Origin: Dokdonella_A sp046347015
GTDB taxonomy: Bacteria; Pseudomonadota; Gammaproteobacteria; Xanthomonadales; Rhodanobacteraceae
Assembly (NCBI GenBank): GCA_046347015.1
Contig: JAXMHA010000001.1
Location: 62,001 to 126,000 of the forward strand
Length of the DNA stretch: 64,000 bases
Direction of reading: 5' to 3'
Shown here: positions 18,028 through 27,218 of the stretch, one piece after another
Position numbering within the stretch: the first letter of the stretch is position 1
How the letters are laid out: each line of letters begins with the position of its first letter
Program-made: the position numbers and the translations under genes
Notes under the pieces: generated by a model
Databases searched by the model: none
Seen by the model: the letters and a program-made list of their open reading frames with translations, nothing else
What the model was told of the DNA's origin: nothing

Positions 18028-19248
18028 TCAGGCCGAACGCGTCGCCACCACCGGCGGCACTGCCGCCGCGCGCAGGGCCGGCGCCAGCACCGCGAGCTGC
18101 CCGAGCCCCCACAACGCCAGCGCCCCGACCGGCAGGTACCACAGCGGCAGGCGATCGACCTCGAACCACTTCATCAGCGCGAGGTTGATCCCGATTGCCA
18201 GCACCACGCCGAGCACGATGCCGAAACCGACGATCAGGAAGTTCTCGGTCTGGAAGTAGCGCAGGATGTCGGCGCGGGTCGCACCCAACGCGCGACGGAT
18301 GCCGATCTGCTTGCGTCGTTGCGCCACCCAGAAACTCGCGAGGCCGACGATGCCGAGCGCCGTCACGCCCAGCAGCGAAACAATCACGCCGACCAGCAAG
18401 CCCGCCATCGAGCGGTCGGACTTGAAGAACTTCGTGCGCAGGGCCGGCAGCGTGTCGCTCCATTCGCGATCCAGCACCGCATCCGGAGCAATCTTCGCAA
18501 TGGCAGCCTTGGCTTCGACCATCACTCGATCCAGGTCCCGCGGATTCGTGCGGATCAGGTACGTACCGGCCAGCAGCGGCGTCGGCGGCAACGTCGGCAC
18601 GAACACGGTCCATTCGGCGCCGCGCTCGCCTTCCTCGTCGTACTGCTGGACCGAGAGATGGGCGACGACGCCGATCACGCGGAACTGGCTCTTGCCGGTC
18701 CAGAATTGCTTGCCCAACGCGCTCTCGCCGGGCCACAAGTGTTCCGCCAATGCGCGCGTCACCAATACGCCGGCGTTGGCCGGCAAATAGCCTTCCGGGA
18801 CCGGCTGGTAGTCGTCGGCGGCCGGAATGCGCCCGTTCACCAGCTTCAGGCCCAATGCCTGCGGCGTGCCCGGGTCACCGAAGTAGAACTCGGGCACGCC
18901 GCGAAACTGCTTGCCGGCCTGGTCGAGCGTGATGCCGATCGCGCCGGCGGCCATGCCGAACGGAACCGAGTTGATCACGTGCACCGATTCGACGCCCGGA
19001 ATCGCCCCCAACCCGGCGATGACACGGGCGTTGAGGTCGGTCGCGTCCTTCGGATCGAACCCTTGCAGCGCGATGAAACCGAGCGAGGCCTCGTCCACGC
19101 CGCTGTCGATGTTCATCGCCGACAGACGGCTGGCGATCAGGAAACAGGCATTGCACAACACGGCACAAGCCAATGCGATCTCCAGCGCGATCAGCACGGT
19201 CGCGAGCTTGTGGTGTTTCAGCGCGGCGAGAGTGAGCTTGATCTGCAT
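18028..19248 (-). CDS. MacB/FtsX-like ABC permease, B-type of pair 5 (last)
   Basis: Predicted 406-residue permease starting at ATG 19248 (MQIKLTLAALKHHK), the start that lines up with the other B-type genes. One helix near residues 15-38 carries the B-type Cys-Asn (CNACFLIAS); a periplasmic core of about 220 residues follows, then the FtsX domain with three helices (SFWVAQRRKQIGIRRALGAT, then RADILRYFQTENFLI). It ends in the B-type tail VPPVVATRSA. It is closest by eye to the B copies of pairs 1 and 2. It is separated from its A partner by 80 bases that carry a copy of the element found before the ATPase gene. An in-frame ATG at 19296 would add 16 residues. Confidence 0.88.
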   Translation of the reverse strand: MQIKLTLAALKHHKLATVLIALEIALACAVLCNACFLIASRLSAMNIDSGVDEASLGFIALQGFDPKDATDLNARVIAGLGAIPGVESVHVINSVPFGMAAGAIGITLDQAGKQFRGVPEFYFGDPGTPQALGLKLVNGRIPAADDYQPVPEGYLPANAGVLVTRALAEHLWPGESALGKQFWTGKSQFRVIGVVAHLSVQQYDEEGERGAEWTVFVPTLPPTPLLAGTYLIRTNPRDLDRVMVEAKAAIAKIAPDAVLDREWSDTLPALRTKFFKSDRSMAGLLVGVIVSLLGVTALGIVGLASFWVAQRRKQIGIRRALGATRADILRYFQTENFLIVGFGIVLGVVLAIGINLALMKWFEVDRLPLWYLPVGALALWGLGQLAVLAPALRAAAVPPVVATRSA

Positions 19249-19274
19249 GTCGAAGACACCTGTATGAAAAGCGC

Positions 19275-19306
19275 TCTTTTCGAGTAGTGCGGCCATGGAT
19301 GGCCGC
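19275..19306 (-). repeat. Copy 2 of a duplicated leader element
   Basis: On the reverse strand 27 of 32 bases match the segment at 32268-32299 ahead of the ATPase gene; the shared core is TCCATGGCCGCACT followed by GAAAAGA. This copy contains a perfect inverted repeat GCGGCCAT / ATGGCCGC with two bases between. Both copies code for a MAAL(L/F)EK start in the same frame position. It lies between the two permeases of pair 5. Confidence 0.65.
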
Positions 19307-19328
19307 TTTCACGCGCAGGGAAAGCGCA

Positions 19329-20654
19329 TCACAACACCTTGAGTTGCAGCGCCGGGGCGATCCGGCTCGCGCGCAGCGCGGGCAGCGCGCCGGCCAGCAG
19401 GCTCACGGCGAGCGCCAACAGGAACGTGGTCACGAACATCGAGGTATCCAGGTGCGCGAGATCCGAATACGGCATCTGCTGCCGCCGCACCAGCCACAGC
19501 CCGAGCAGCGTCAACAGCCAGCCGCCGACGCCGCCGATGACACCGATCAAACCGGCTTCGGCAAGGCACTGTGCAAACACCGCACGGCGCGAGGCCCCCA
19601 GCGCGCGGCGCACGCCGATCTCGCCGGTTCGGCGCAGGAACTTCGCCAGCAGCAGGCCCACCGAGTTGAACAGGCAAATCGCGAGGAACGCGAAAGCCAG
19701 CCACGTCTGCAGTTTCGCGTTGCGCGGCACCACATGGTTGAAATTCAACCACTGCATCAAGTCGCGCAGCCGGGTTTCGGCGTACCCGATCCGGCCGAGC
19801 GCCTTCTGCTGCTGCGCGTAGCCGTTCAGGAATTCGCGATAGGACGCGACCTTCACCGGACTGTCCAGTTCCACCCACAGGCCGACCCAGTTGCAGGGCG
19901 CGTTCTCCAGGTGACCGGGCTGCGCGGGCATCGCCCAGCAGTTGAATTGCTGGAAGTGGCCGTCGTTGACTTCGAGGGCGGCCGAGAATGGCATGAACAC
20001 GTCTTCGGGCTTGCCGTAATAGCCCGCCGTATCGCCATTGGCGAAGCGGCCACCGACGACGTTGTAGTACAGCGGCGAGGGCCGCCACGGCTTCAGGACG
20101 CCGACGATGCGAACGTCGCTCTGGCGCACCCTCAATGTCTTGCCGACGCTGTCCTTGCCCCCGAACCACTTGTCGTTGAGGTCGCCGGAGATCACCGCGA
20201 CACGCGCACGCGCTGCCTCGTCCGATGGCGTCCAGGCGCCGCCGTATTCGAACGGCACGTCGAACATCGAAAAAAAGTCCGCGGTCGTCGACAACATCGT
20301 CAACATCAGCGGCGGACGGCCGGCGTCCTGCGTGCTGGCCTTGACCGGGCTGTCCGCGATCAGCGCCTGCCGATCGGCGCGCCTTGCGCCCCACAGGTCC
20401 AGCGCCGAACGGTAATCCAGCATGTCGGGCGGCTCGCGGAGCGTGCCCCCATGCGCCGTGGGATCGCCATCGACCTGCGCATAGAACAAGCGTCCGCTCT
20501 TGCCCGGCAACGGATCTCCGGAAAGGATGTGCATCACGGTGAGCGTCGTCATCGACGCGCCGATGCCGACCGCGATCGCCAGCACCATCAGGCCGGTCAG
20601 CACCGGGTTGCGCTTCAGGCTGCGCAGCGCGAGGTCGAGGTAGTAGGCGAACAT
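19329..20654 (-). CDS. MacB/FtsX-like ABC permease, A-type of pair 5
   Basis: Predicted 441-residue inner-membrane permease starting at ATG 20654, which overlaps the previous stop by one base (TGATG). The A-type start (MFAYYLDLALRSLKR) is followed by helix 1 (LTGLMVLAIAVGIGASMTTL), a large periplasmic domain and three C-terminal helices with the FtsX block FLRRTGEIGVRRALGASRRA. Two periplasmic cysteines (NCW...PCNW, 14 residues apart) match those in all other A-type copies. The tail is APALQLKVL. It resembles the A copies of pairs 1 and 2 (GDPLPGKSG versus GDPLPGRSA) more than those of pairs 3 and 4. Confidence 0.88.
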   Translation of the reverse strand: MFAYYLDLALRSLKRNPVLTGLMVLAIAVGIGASMTTLTVMHILSGDPLPGKSGRLFYAQVDGDPTAHGGTLREPPDMLDYRSALDLWGARRADRQALIADSPVKASTQDAGRPPLMLTMLSTTADFFSMFDVPFEYGGAWTPSDEAARARVAVISGDLNDKWFGGKDSVGKTLRVRQSDVRIVGVLKPWRPSPLYYNVVGGRFANGDTAGYYGKPEDVFMPFSAALEVNDGHFQQFNCWAMPAQPGHLENAPCNWVGLWVELDSPVKVASYREFLNGYAQQQKALGRIGYAETRLRDLMQWLNFNHVVPRNAKLQTWLAFAFLAICLFNSVGLLLAKFLRRTGEIGVRRALGASRRAVFAQCLAEAGLIGVIGGVGGWLLTLLGLWLVRRQQMPYSDLAHLDTSMFVTTFLLALAVSLLAGALPALRASRIAPALQLKVL

Positions 20655-21910
20655 CACACGCTCCGCGTCGCCACCACCGGCGGCACGTTCGACGCGCGGC
20701 GCGCCGGCGCGAACACCGCGATCTGGCCCAGCGCCAGCACCACGACGACGCCGGCCAGCACGTACAGCACCGGCATGCGGTCCATCTCGAAGCGCTGCAT
20801 GAGCCACAGGTTCAAGCCCACCGCGAGGACGATCCCGGCGATCGCGCCGCCGCTGGCGATCAGCAGGTTCTCGGCCTGGAAGTAACGCAGGATGTCGTCG
20901 CGCGTCGCGCCGAGCGCGCGCCGGATCCCGATCTGCTTGTGGCGCTGGCCGACCCAGAAGCTGGTCAGGCCGATGATGCCGGCCCCGGTCACGCACAGCA
21001 GGATCAGGCAGATCACGCCCATCAGGGTCGCCATGCCACGGTCGGCCTGGTAGGCGTTCTCGCGGATTTGCGCGAACGACTTGATGCCATTGCGGTCCGG
21101 CTCGTCACCGATCACCCGCATCGGGTTGGCGGCGAACAAGGCCGCGCGCGCCGCCTTCATCGCCGCGTCGAGGCGCCCGGACTTGGCGCGAACCGCATAG
21201 CGCGAATACGGCGCATCCATCCGGGTCGGAACCAGCACGGAGTTCCAGCTCCAGTGCTTCGCCCAACTCTGCACGCTCGGCACCTGCATGCGGTCGATGA
21301 CACCGATGATCGTGCTCGGCGTGTGCTGGTCGACGTAGATCACCTTGCCGACGGCATGGCCATCCGGGAACAGCGTGTCCGCCAGCGCCTTGGTGACGAT
21401 CACGATGGGCGGCTTGTTCTCGCCGCGGAACCCCATGTGCCGGATTTCACCGGGAGTGAAGTTGCGGCCGGCGACGAGCTTCAGCCCCAACGCCGGGATC
21501 ATCTGCTGGTCGCCGAAGTACAACGCTGCGTGAGCCGTCTCGTCGTTCTGGTCCGGCTTCATCCGGACGCCGATGGTCCAGCTCGAATTGATCAGCGGCA
21601 GCGAGTTGATCGCAATCGCCGACTGCACGTCGGGCAGGCTGCGCAGCGTTTGCACATCGGCCTGCTGCATCGAATCGAGCTTGTCGATCGAGGCCGGGTC
21701 GTCGCCGGAGGGCGCACCAACCCACAACTGCGTCACCATGAACAGGTTGTGTTCGTCCATGCCGGTCGGGCGGCCGATGCGTTCGACGCGGTCGCCGATG
21801 ATGAAGATCGCGTTGCACACGATCGCCAGCGTCAATGCGATCTGCAGCGTGATCAGGATCACGCCGGCCTTGTGCTTGCGCAATGCCGCGAGGATGGGAT
21901 GTAGGGTCAT
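20654..21910 (-). CDS. MacB/FtsX-like ABC permease, B-type of pair 4
   Basis: Predicted 418-residue permease (MTLHPILAALRKHKAG) with B-type helix 1 (LQIALTLAIVCNAIFIIG), a periplasmic core and the FtsX domain (FWVGQRHKQIGIRRALGATR, DDILRYFQAENLL). It ends in VPPVVATRSV, whose last codons supply the GGAG-like ribosome site for the overlapping next gene. It is closest by eye to the pair 3 B copy (shared DSMQ..D...LR.LP.VQ stretch). It is separated from its A partner by 163 bases that carry an inverted pair of REP-like units, the largest break between permease genes. Confidence 0.88.
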   Translation of the reverse strand: MTLHPILAALRKHKAGVILITLQIALTLAIVCNAIFIIGDRVERIGRPTGMDEHNLFMVTQLWVGAPSGDDPASIDKLDSMQQADVQTLRSLPDVQSAIAINSLPLINSSWTIGVRMKPDQNDETAHAALYFGDQQMIPALGLKLVAGRNFTPGEIRHMGFRGENKPPIVIVTKALADTLFPDGHAVGKVIYVDQHTPSTIIGVIDRMQVPSVQSWAKHWSWNSVLVPTRMDAPYSRYAVRAKSGRLDAAMKAARAALFAANPMRVIGDEPDRNGIKSFAQIRENAYQADRGMATLMGVICLILLCVTGAGIIGLTSFWVGQRHKQIGIRRALGATRDDILRYFQAENLLIASGGAIAGIVLAVGLNLWLMQRFEMDRMPVLYVLAGVVVVLALGQIAVFAPARRASNVPPVVATRSV

Positions 21911-21927
21911 GGCGATTCCTTCTTCTC

Positions 21928-22065
21928 GTCATTCCCGCGCAGGCGGGAATCCAGTGATTCTGCTCGTCAATCCGGCGGAAGCCGGGATCCACGGGTCTCT
22001 TGCAATCGGGTTGATCGATCACCCTCCATGGCACTGGATCCCGGCCAATCCATGGCCGGGACGAC
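21928..22065. repeat. Inverted pair of REP-like palindromic units
   Basis: Unit 1 (21928-21956, forward) is GTC + ATTCCCGC-GCAG-GCGGGAAT + CCAGTG. Unit 2 (22032-22065, reverse) has the same plan: GTC, a CCCGGCC / GGCCGGG stem, then GGATCCAGTG-type end. They face each other across about 75 bases, as in bacterial REP doublets. A weaker third stem (ATCCGGC / GCCGGGAT, 21970-21988) lies between. Such elements are usually spread by a REP-associated transposase elsewhere in the genome; none is seen here. Confidence 0.75.
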
Positions 22066-22073
22066 AGCTCCGA

Positions 22074-23387
22074 TCAATTCGACTTCAACTGCCACGCCGG
22101 CTGCACGCGCGACGCGCGGAACGTCGGATACAGCGCCGCCATCAGGCTGGCGGTCACCGCAACCACCAGCGTGACGAGCAGCAGCGGAACGTCCAGCTTC
22201 GCCAAATCCGAAATCTGGCGCGGCAGGACCAGCCCGACGCTCGCGACACCCGCTGCCGTCAGGACCAGCCCGAGCAGGCCGCCGGCAAGGCCGATGACGC
22301 CCGCTTCGGTCAGGAACTGCGCGTAGATCGCCGCCCGCGGCGCGCCCAGCGCCCGCCGGACGCCAATCTCGCCGCTGCGGCGCAGGAATTTCGCGAGCAA
22401 CAATCCGGCCGTATTGACCAGGCACACCAGCAGCAGGCCGAGCGCGACGTACAACGACACCCGGGTGTCGGGTGGCACGACCTGTTCATGGTCTAGCCAG
22501 TCCATCAGGCCGCGCAGGCGAACGTTCGGCGCCCACGCATACCGCTGCCGCGAGAATCCTTCGAGGTAGCTGCGGTACTGGCGCACCGCGTCCGCGCCGT
22601 CCAGCTCGGCCATGTACGCGATCCAGATGCAACTCGACTTCTGCAGCCCGACGAAACCGCTCTCCTTCGGCGCTTCGTCACAGTTGGTATTGCCATTGTT
22701 CGGCCAGGCGGCAGCGATGGCCGTGTTGAACGGCAGGAACAAGTCCTCGGAGTCGATGAAAAAGCCGCCCGTGTTGACGACGTCGTAGAACTTCAACTGG
22801 GGATTCCAGTCACCCAGCACGCCGACGACGCGGAAATCGCGGCCCTCGACATCGAGCGTCTTGCCGACGCTGTTGCCACCGCCGAATACCTTGCGATTGA
22901 GGCTCTCGCTGATCACCACGACCTGTGCGCGATGCTCGTCGTCCGCCGAACTCCAGCCGCTGCCGAACGCGAACGGGACGTCGAGCATCGGGAAGAACTC
23001 GGAAAACACCGCGTGTCCGGTGACGTTGACCGGATGCTCACCCGCCTGCTGCGGGATCACCGACGGCGTCACCATGTACATCGCCGATTGCAGCTTCGCG
23101 CGGTGATCGCGCTGCAGGGCCATCGCGTCGTTGTAGGTCAACGCGTCGGGCGGCCCCTTCTCCGGGTCGGTGTTGCCGGACTGCGCGGTGGGTCCCCACG
23201 GGTCGATCTGCGGGACGAACAGCTGCGAGGACTTCCACGGGATCGGGTCTCCCGATACCGCGCGGAACACCGACCAGGTCGTCATCGACGCCGCCACGCC
23301 AAACGCGATCGTCAACGCCACCAGCACGGTCAGCCCGGGACTCCGCTTCAGGCTGCGCACCGCGAGATCGAAGTAGTAGGCGAACAT
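22074..23387 (-). CDS. MacB/FtsX-like ABC permease, A-type of pair 4
   Basis: Predicted 437-residue permease whose ATG 23387 overlaps the previous stop (TGATG), with AGGAG inside the end of that gene. A-type start MFAYYFDLAVRSLKRSPG; helix 1; a periplasmic domain with the cysteine pair (NC...SSCIW, 16 residues apart); FtsX block FLRRSGEIGVRRALGAPRAA; tail QPAWQLKSN. By eye it is closest to the pair 3 A copy: both have a WGP stretch after the first helix and the SSC(I/A)WI block. This supports duplication of pairs 3 and 4 from one ancestor. Confidence 0.88.
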   Translation of the reverse strand: MFAYYFDLAVRSLKRSPGLTVLVALTIAFGVAASMTTWSVFRAVSGDPIPWKSSQLFVPQIDPWGPTAQSGNTDPEKGPPDALTYNDAMALQRDHRAKLQSAMYMVTPSVIPQQAGEHPVNVTGHAVFSEFFPMLDVPFAFGSGWSSADDEHRAQVVVISESLNRKVFGGGNSVGKTLDVEGRDFRVVGVLGDWNPQLKFYDVVNTGGFFIDSEDLFLPFNTAIAAAWPNNGNTNCDEAPKESGFVGLQKSSCIWIAYMAELDGADAVRQYRSYLEGFSRQRYAWAPNVRLRGLMDWLDHEQVVPPDTRVSLYVALGLLLVCLVNTAGLLLAKFLRRSGEIGVRRALGAPRAAIYAQFLTEAGVIGLAGGLLGLVLTAAGVASVGLVLPRQISDLAKLDVPLLLVTLVVAVTASLMAALYPTFRASRVQPAWQLKSN

Positions 23388-24649
23388 CAAACGCTCCTCG
23401 TGGCCACCACCGGCGGCACGTTGGACGCCCGGCGCGCGGGCATGAATACGGCAAGCTGCCCCAGCAGCAGGATCGCCACCACCCCGGTGACGAGGTACCA
23501 CACCGGCATGCGATCCATCTGGAAGAGTTTCAGCAATGCCAGGTTGATCCCGATCGCGAGCAGCACGCCGACGAAGCAACCGGCGCCGGCGATGACGAGG
23601 TTCTCGATCTGGAAGTAGCGCAGGATGCTGGTGCGGGTCGCGCCCAGCGCGCGGCGGATGCCGATCTGCTTGTGGCGCTGGTTGACCCAAAAGCTGGTGA
23701 GCCCGGTCATGCCGACGCCGGTGATGGCCAGCAGGATCACGCAGATTCCTGTCAGCACCGCGACGATGAACCGGTCGCTTGCATATCCCCAGGCGCGAAT
23801 CTCGATGAAGGTATGGATGCCCTGCATGTCGTATCGGCCACCGGGCTGGATGATCCGCAATGGATCGACCTTGAATAGCGCCTTGCGGGCTTCGCGAATC
23901 GCCGATTGCAACTGGCCGGGTTTCGCGCGCACCGCGTACATCGTCGCGGCGCTGTCGATGCGCGCGGGCACCAACACCGAGTTCCAGGCGATGGACCTTG
24001 GTCCGTCCGGGTTCGACGTGAGCATCCGCGCGACGATGCCGACGATCGTGCTCGGCTCCGCAGTGTCGTCGAGGTAAATCGGCTTGCCGAGTGCCCCGCC
24101 TTGTGGATACACCTTGTCGGCCAGCGCCTGGGTCACGATCACCACGGGCGCGGTGGCCTTGGCTCCCGGCGCCACATGACGTACGTCCGTACTCGCGAAG
24201 TCGCGTCCCGCGGCAAGGCGCAGCCCCAGCGTCGGCAACAACCGTTGGTCGCCGTGGAAGGTCGTCGCCTGGGTCAGGCCATGCGGTTGCGACGGCCGGG
24301 TGGAAATGTTCCGGGTACTGCCTTCGCGCAGCAACGGCAGCGAGGAAACCGGCGTGGCGTCCTGCACCTCGGGCAGCGCACGCAGTGCCGCGAGGTCCGT
24401 CAACTGCATCGAATCGAATTTGTCGAGCGCAGCCGGATCCGTGCCCGTGGGTGCACCAACGTAGTCCTGGGCAATCAGGAAGAGGTCGTTCTCGACGAGT
24501 CCCGTCGGGCGCCGGACCAGCGCGGCGAGCGGACCGACGATCGCAATCACGTTGCAGACGATCGCCAAGGTCAGCGCCACCTGCAGGCCGATCAGGAACA
24601 CACCGGCCTTGTGCTTGCGCAACGCGGCGAGGACGGGATGCACGTTCAT
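23387..24649 (-). CDS. MacB/FtsX-like ABC permease, B-type of pair 3
   Basis: Predicted 420-residue permease starting at ATG 24649 (MNVHPVLAALRKHKAG), ten bases after its A partner. It has the B-type first helix with Cys-Asn (LTLAIVCNVIAIVG), a periplasmic core, the FtsX block FWVNQRHKQIGIRRALGATR and the tail VPPVVATRSV. The periplasmic core differs from the pair 4 copy mainly in loop segments. Two extra hydrophobic helices near the end (ILLAITGVGMTGLTSFW; AGAGCFVGVLLAIGINLALL) complete the four-helix MacB topology. Confidence 0.88.
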   Translation of the reverse strand: MNVHPVLAALRKHKAGVFLIGLQVALTLAIVCNVIAIVGPLAALVRRPTGLVENDLFLIAQDYVGAPTGTDPAALDKFDSMQLTDLAALRALPEVQDATPVSSLPLLREGSTRNISTRPSQPHGLTQATTFHGDQRLLPTLGLRLAAGRDFASTDVRHVAPGAKATAPVVIVTQALADKVYPQGGALGKPIYLDDTAEPSTIVGIVARMLTSNPDGPRSIAWNSVLVPARIDSAATMYAVRAKPGQLQSAIREARKALFKVDPLRIIQPGGRYDMQGIHTFIEIRAWGYASDRFIVAVLTGICVILLAITGVGMTGLTSFWVNQRHKQIGIRRALGATRTSILRYFQIENLVIAGAGCFVGVLLAIGINLALLKLFQMDRMPVWYLVTGVVAILLLGQLAVFMPARRASNVPPVVATRSV

Positions 24650-24659
24650 GGCGTCATCC

Positions 24660-25973
24660 TCAATTCGACTTGATCTGCCACGCCGGTTGCACGTGCGCGG
24701 CGCGCCACACCGGGTAGAGTGCGGCCACGAGGGTCGCGCCGATCGCCACCGCGATCGTCAATGCAAGCAGTTGGCCATCGACCCGCGGCACCATCGGCGA
24801 CCAGGATTCCGGATACTTGACACCCAGCCACACGGTCGCGATCCAGGTGAGGAACAATCCGGCGATTCCGCCTGCCACGCCGATGATCGCGCTCTCGGTG
24901 AGGTACTGCGCGTAGATCGCGTGGCGCGGTGCCCCGAGCGCACGGCGGATGCCGATCTCATCGGCACGGCGCAGGAACCTCGCCAGCATCAGGCCGATGG
25001 TGTCGACGAGGCACACGATCAGCAGTCCGGCACCGGCCAGCGGCAGGATGCGCAGTGACGGCGGCAGCAGCTGCAGGTAATCGAGCCAAGCCATCAAGTC
25101 GCGCAAGCGCACATTCGGTGGCCAGCCAAAGCGCTGCTTCGCGAAGCCTTCGAGGTAGTCCCGGTACTGCCGCGCCGCGGCAGGTGTGTCCAACTCGACC
25201 ATGTAGCTGATCCACGCACAACTCGAGCGCAGGTACGCGGCAAAGCCCGGCTGCGCAGGGAACTTGAAGCATCCGGTGGTACCGGCCGGCCACATCTGTG
25301 CCGCGATTGCCGAGTTGAACGGCAGGAACAATGCGGTCGGGCGAATCATGAACCCGCCGTACGCCGGCACGTCGAAGTACGTGACCTGGGCGTTCCAGTG
25401 CCCCATCACGCCGACGACGCGGAACTCCCCACCATGGATCCGCAGGGTCTTGCCGACACTGTCCCGGCCACCGAACAACTTGTCGTTCAGGTCACCGCTG
25501 ATCACGACGACGGGCGCGCGCGCGGCATCATCGGCGTTGCTCCAGCCGCTGCCGTACTTGAACGGCACGCCGAGCATCGGGAAGAACTCGCCGGTCACCG
25601 CGAATCCGGAAGCGCTGAATGGATGCTGCCCCGGTTCGGAGGGAACCACGTTCGGGAGAATCCAGTACACCGCGGACTGGTACGTCGCGCGATGATCCTG
25701 CAACAGCGCCTGCGCCGTGCCGTAGTCCATGAGCTTGGGCGGCTCGTTGCCGTCACCCGATTTCACGCGGGCGTCCGGACCCCACATGTCGATCGTCGGC
25801 ACGTAGAGCTGCGCGGACTTCCGCGGATTCGGGTTGCCGGCGAGGCTGTGCACCAGCATCCACGTCGTCATCGCGAGCGCAACGCCGATTCCGATGCTGA
25901 GCACCATCAGTGCGGTAAGGCCGGGACTGCGCTTGAGGCTGCGCAGCGCGAGGTCGAGGTAGTAGGCCAACAT
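24660..25973 (-). CDS. MacB/FtsX-like ABC permease, A-type of pair 3
   Basis: Predicted 437-residue permease starting at ATG 25973, with GGGGAG upstream. The A-type start is MLAYYLDLALRSLKRSPG. Helix 1 carries an unusual ALAMTTW in place of the GASMTTL of the other pairs. The cysteine pair (GCF...SSCAW) is 16 residues apart, the FtsX block is FLRRADEIGIRRALGAPRHA and the tail is QPAWQIKSN. The periplasmic region IDMWGPDARVKSGDGNEPPK resembles pair 4 and differs from pairs 1, 2 and 5, so substrate or partner contacts may differ. Confidence 0.88.
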   Translation of the reverse strand: MLAYYLDLALRSLKRSPGLTALMVLSIGIGVALAMTTWMLVHSLAGNPNPRKSAQLYVPTIDMWGPDARVKSGDGNEPPKLMDYGTAQALLQDHRATYQSAVYWILPNVVPSEPGQHPFSASGFAVTGEFFPMLGVPFKYGSGWSNADDAARAPVVVISGDLNDKLFGGRDSVGKTLRIHGGEFRVVGVMGHWNAQVTYFDVPAYGGFMIRPTALFLPFNSAIAAQMWPAGTTGCFKFPAQPGFAAYLRSSCAWISYMVELDTPAAARQYRDYLEGFAKQRFGWPPNVRLRDLMAWLDYLQLLPPSLRILPLAGAGLLIVCLVDTIGLMLARFLRRADEIGIRRALGAPRHAIYAQYLTESAIIGVAGGIAGLFLTWIATVWLGVKYPESWSPMVPRVDGQLLALTIAVAIGATLVAALYPVWRAAHVQPAWQIKSN

Positions 25974-25984
25974 GCAGGCTCCCC

Positions 25985-27217
25985 TCAGACCGTCCGCGTC
26001 GCGACGACTGGCGGCACCTTGGACGCGCGCAAGGCCGGACCCAGCACGGCGAGCTGCCCGATCAGCCACAGCGCAACCGCACCGGCAGGCAGGTAGAACC
26101 ACGGCAAGTGCGGCAGTTCGTAATGCGTCATCAACCAGAGGCTCGAGCCATAGGCCAGCGCCATGCCTGCCGCGATGCCGAATGTCACGATCAGGAAATT
26201 CTCGGTCTGGAAGTAACGCAGGATGTCGGTGCGCGTCGCGCCGAGCGCGCGGCGGATGCCAATCTGCTTGTGCCGTTGCGCCACCCAGAAACTGGCCAAC
26301 CCCACGATGCCGAGCCCGGTGACCAGCAGGACCGCCACGATCACGCTGGCGAGCATTCCCGCCATCGCGTGGTCGTCCTTGAAGTAGTCACTGCGGATCG
26401 CGTCGTACGTACGCGTATGCGTGATCACGCGCGTGGGGTCGGCGTTCTTCAGCGCCGCAACCGCCGCTTGCAGCACCGGCTGCCGGTCTTGCGGCCGGGT
26501 ACGGATCACGTAGCTTTGATCCTTGTCCGCGCCCATGTGCAGCGGAATGATCATCGAGTACTGCGCCGTGGCCGTGTCGTAGGCATTCGCGCGCGCCAGC
26601 TTCGCCACCACGCCGACCACCCGGAAGTTCGCCTTCGGCGCGAGCCAGAACATCTTGCCGAGCGCGCTTTCGTTCGGCCACAGGCGCCTGGCCATGGCCT
26701 CGCTGACGAGGGTCGGCGCCGGAAAGCCCTTGCCGCTCCCTTCGGCGAGTGACTTCAGGATCACGTCCGCATCGACGTAATCATCCGGCTCGAGGTCGCG
26801 CCCTGCGATCAGGCGCAAGCCGAACGTCGACACCAGGTTTTCACCGAAGTACGTCGCCGCGCTCAATGTGCGATGGGGCTGCGTCGGCGACAGCATGACG
26901 TTGGCGTTCGACGACGAACCACCGAACGGCAACTGGTTGGTCATGCCGACGGCCTCGACGCCGGGAATCCGCCGCAACGCCGCGAGATCCGCCTGCGCCC
27001 GTGCATAGCGGTCGAGCGGTGGCGCGATCGGCGCCTGCTGGACCTGCACCAGCTCGTGCTCGACGATGCCGCTCGGCATGTCCATGTGCTGCATCCGCTG
27101 CACGATCAGGAACACGCCGTTGCAGACGATCGCGCAACTGAACGCAATCTCCAGCATCAGCAGCCAGAGGATGAGTTTGTGCCGGCGGAGGGTGGCGAGG
27201 ATGGGCACGATGTCCAT
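25985..27217 (-). CDS. MacB/FtsX-like ABC permease, B-type of pair 2
   Basis: Predicted 410-residue permease starting at ATG 27217, one base after the stop of its A partner, so the two are surely co-translated. Start MDIVPILATLRRHK; helix 1 with Cys-Asn (FSCAIVCNGVFLI); periplasmic core containing RRIPGVEAVGMTNQLPFGGS, closely echoed in the pair 1 B copy; FtsX block FWVAQRHKQIGIRRALGATR; tail VPPVVATRTV. The similar copies of pairs 1 and 2 suggest a recent block duplication. Confidence 0.88.
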   Translation of the reverse strand: MDIVPILATLRRHKLILWLLMLEIAFSCAIVCNGVFLIVQRMQHMDMPSGIVEHELVQVQQAPIAPPLDRYARAQADLAALRRIPGVEAVGMTNQLPFGGSSSNANVMLSPTQPHRTLSAATYFGENLVSTFGLRLIAGRDLEPDDYVDADVILKSLAEGSGKGFPAPTLVSEAMARRLWPNESALGKMFWLAPKANFRVVGVVAKLARANAYDTATAQYSMIIPLHMGADKDQSYVIRTRPQDRQPVLQAAVAALKNADPTRVITHTRTYDAIRSDYFKDDHAMAGMLASVIVAVLLVTGLGIVGLASFWVAQRHKQIGIRRALGATRTDILRYFQTENFLIVTFGIAAGMALAYGSSLWLMTHYELPHLPWFYLPAGAVALWLIGQLAVLGPALRASKVPPVVATRTV

Positions 27218-27218
27218 G

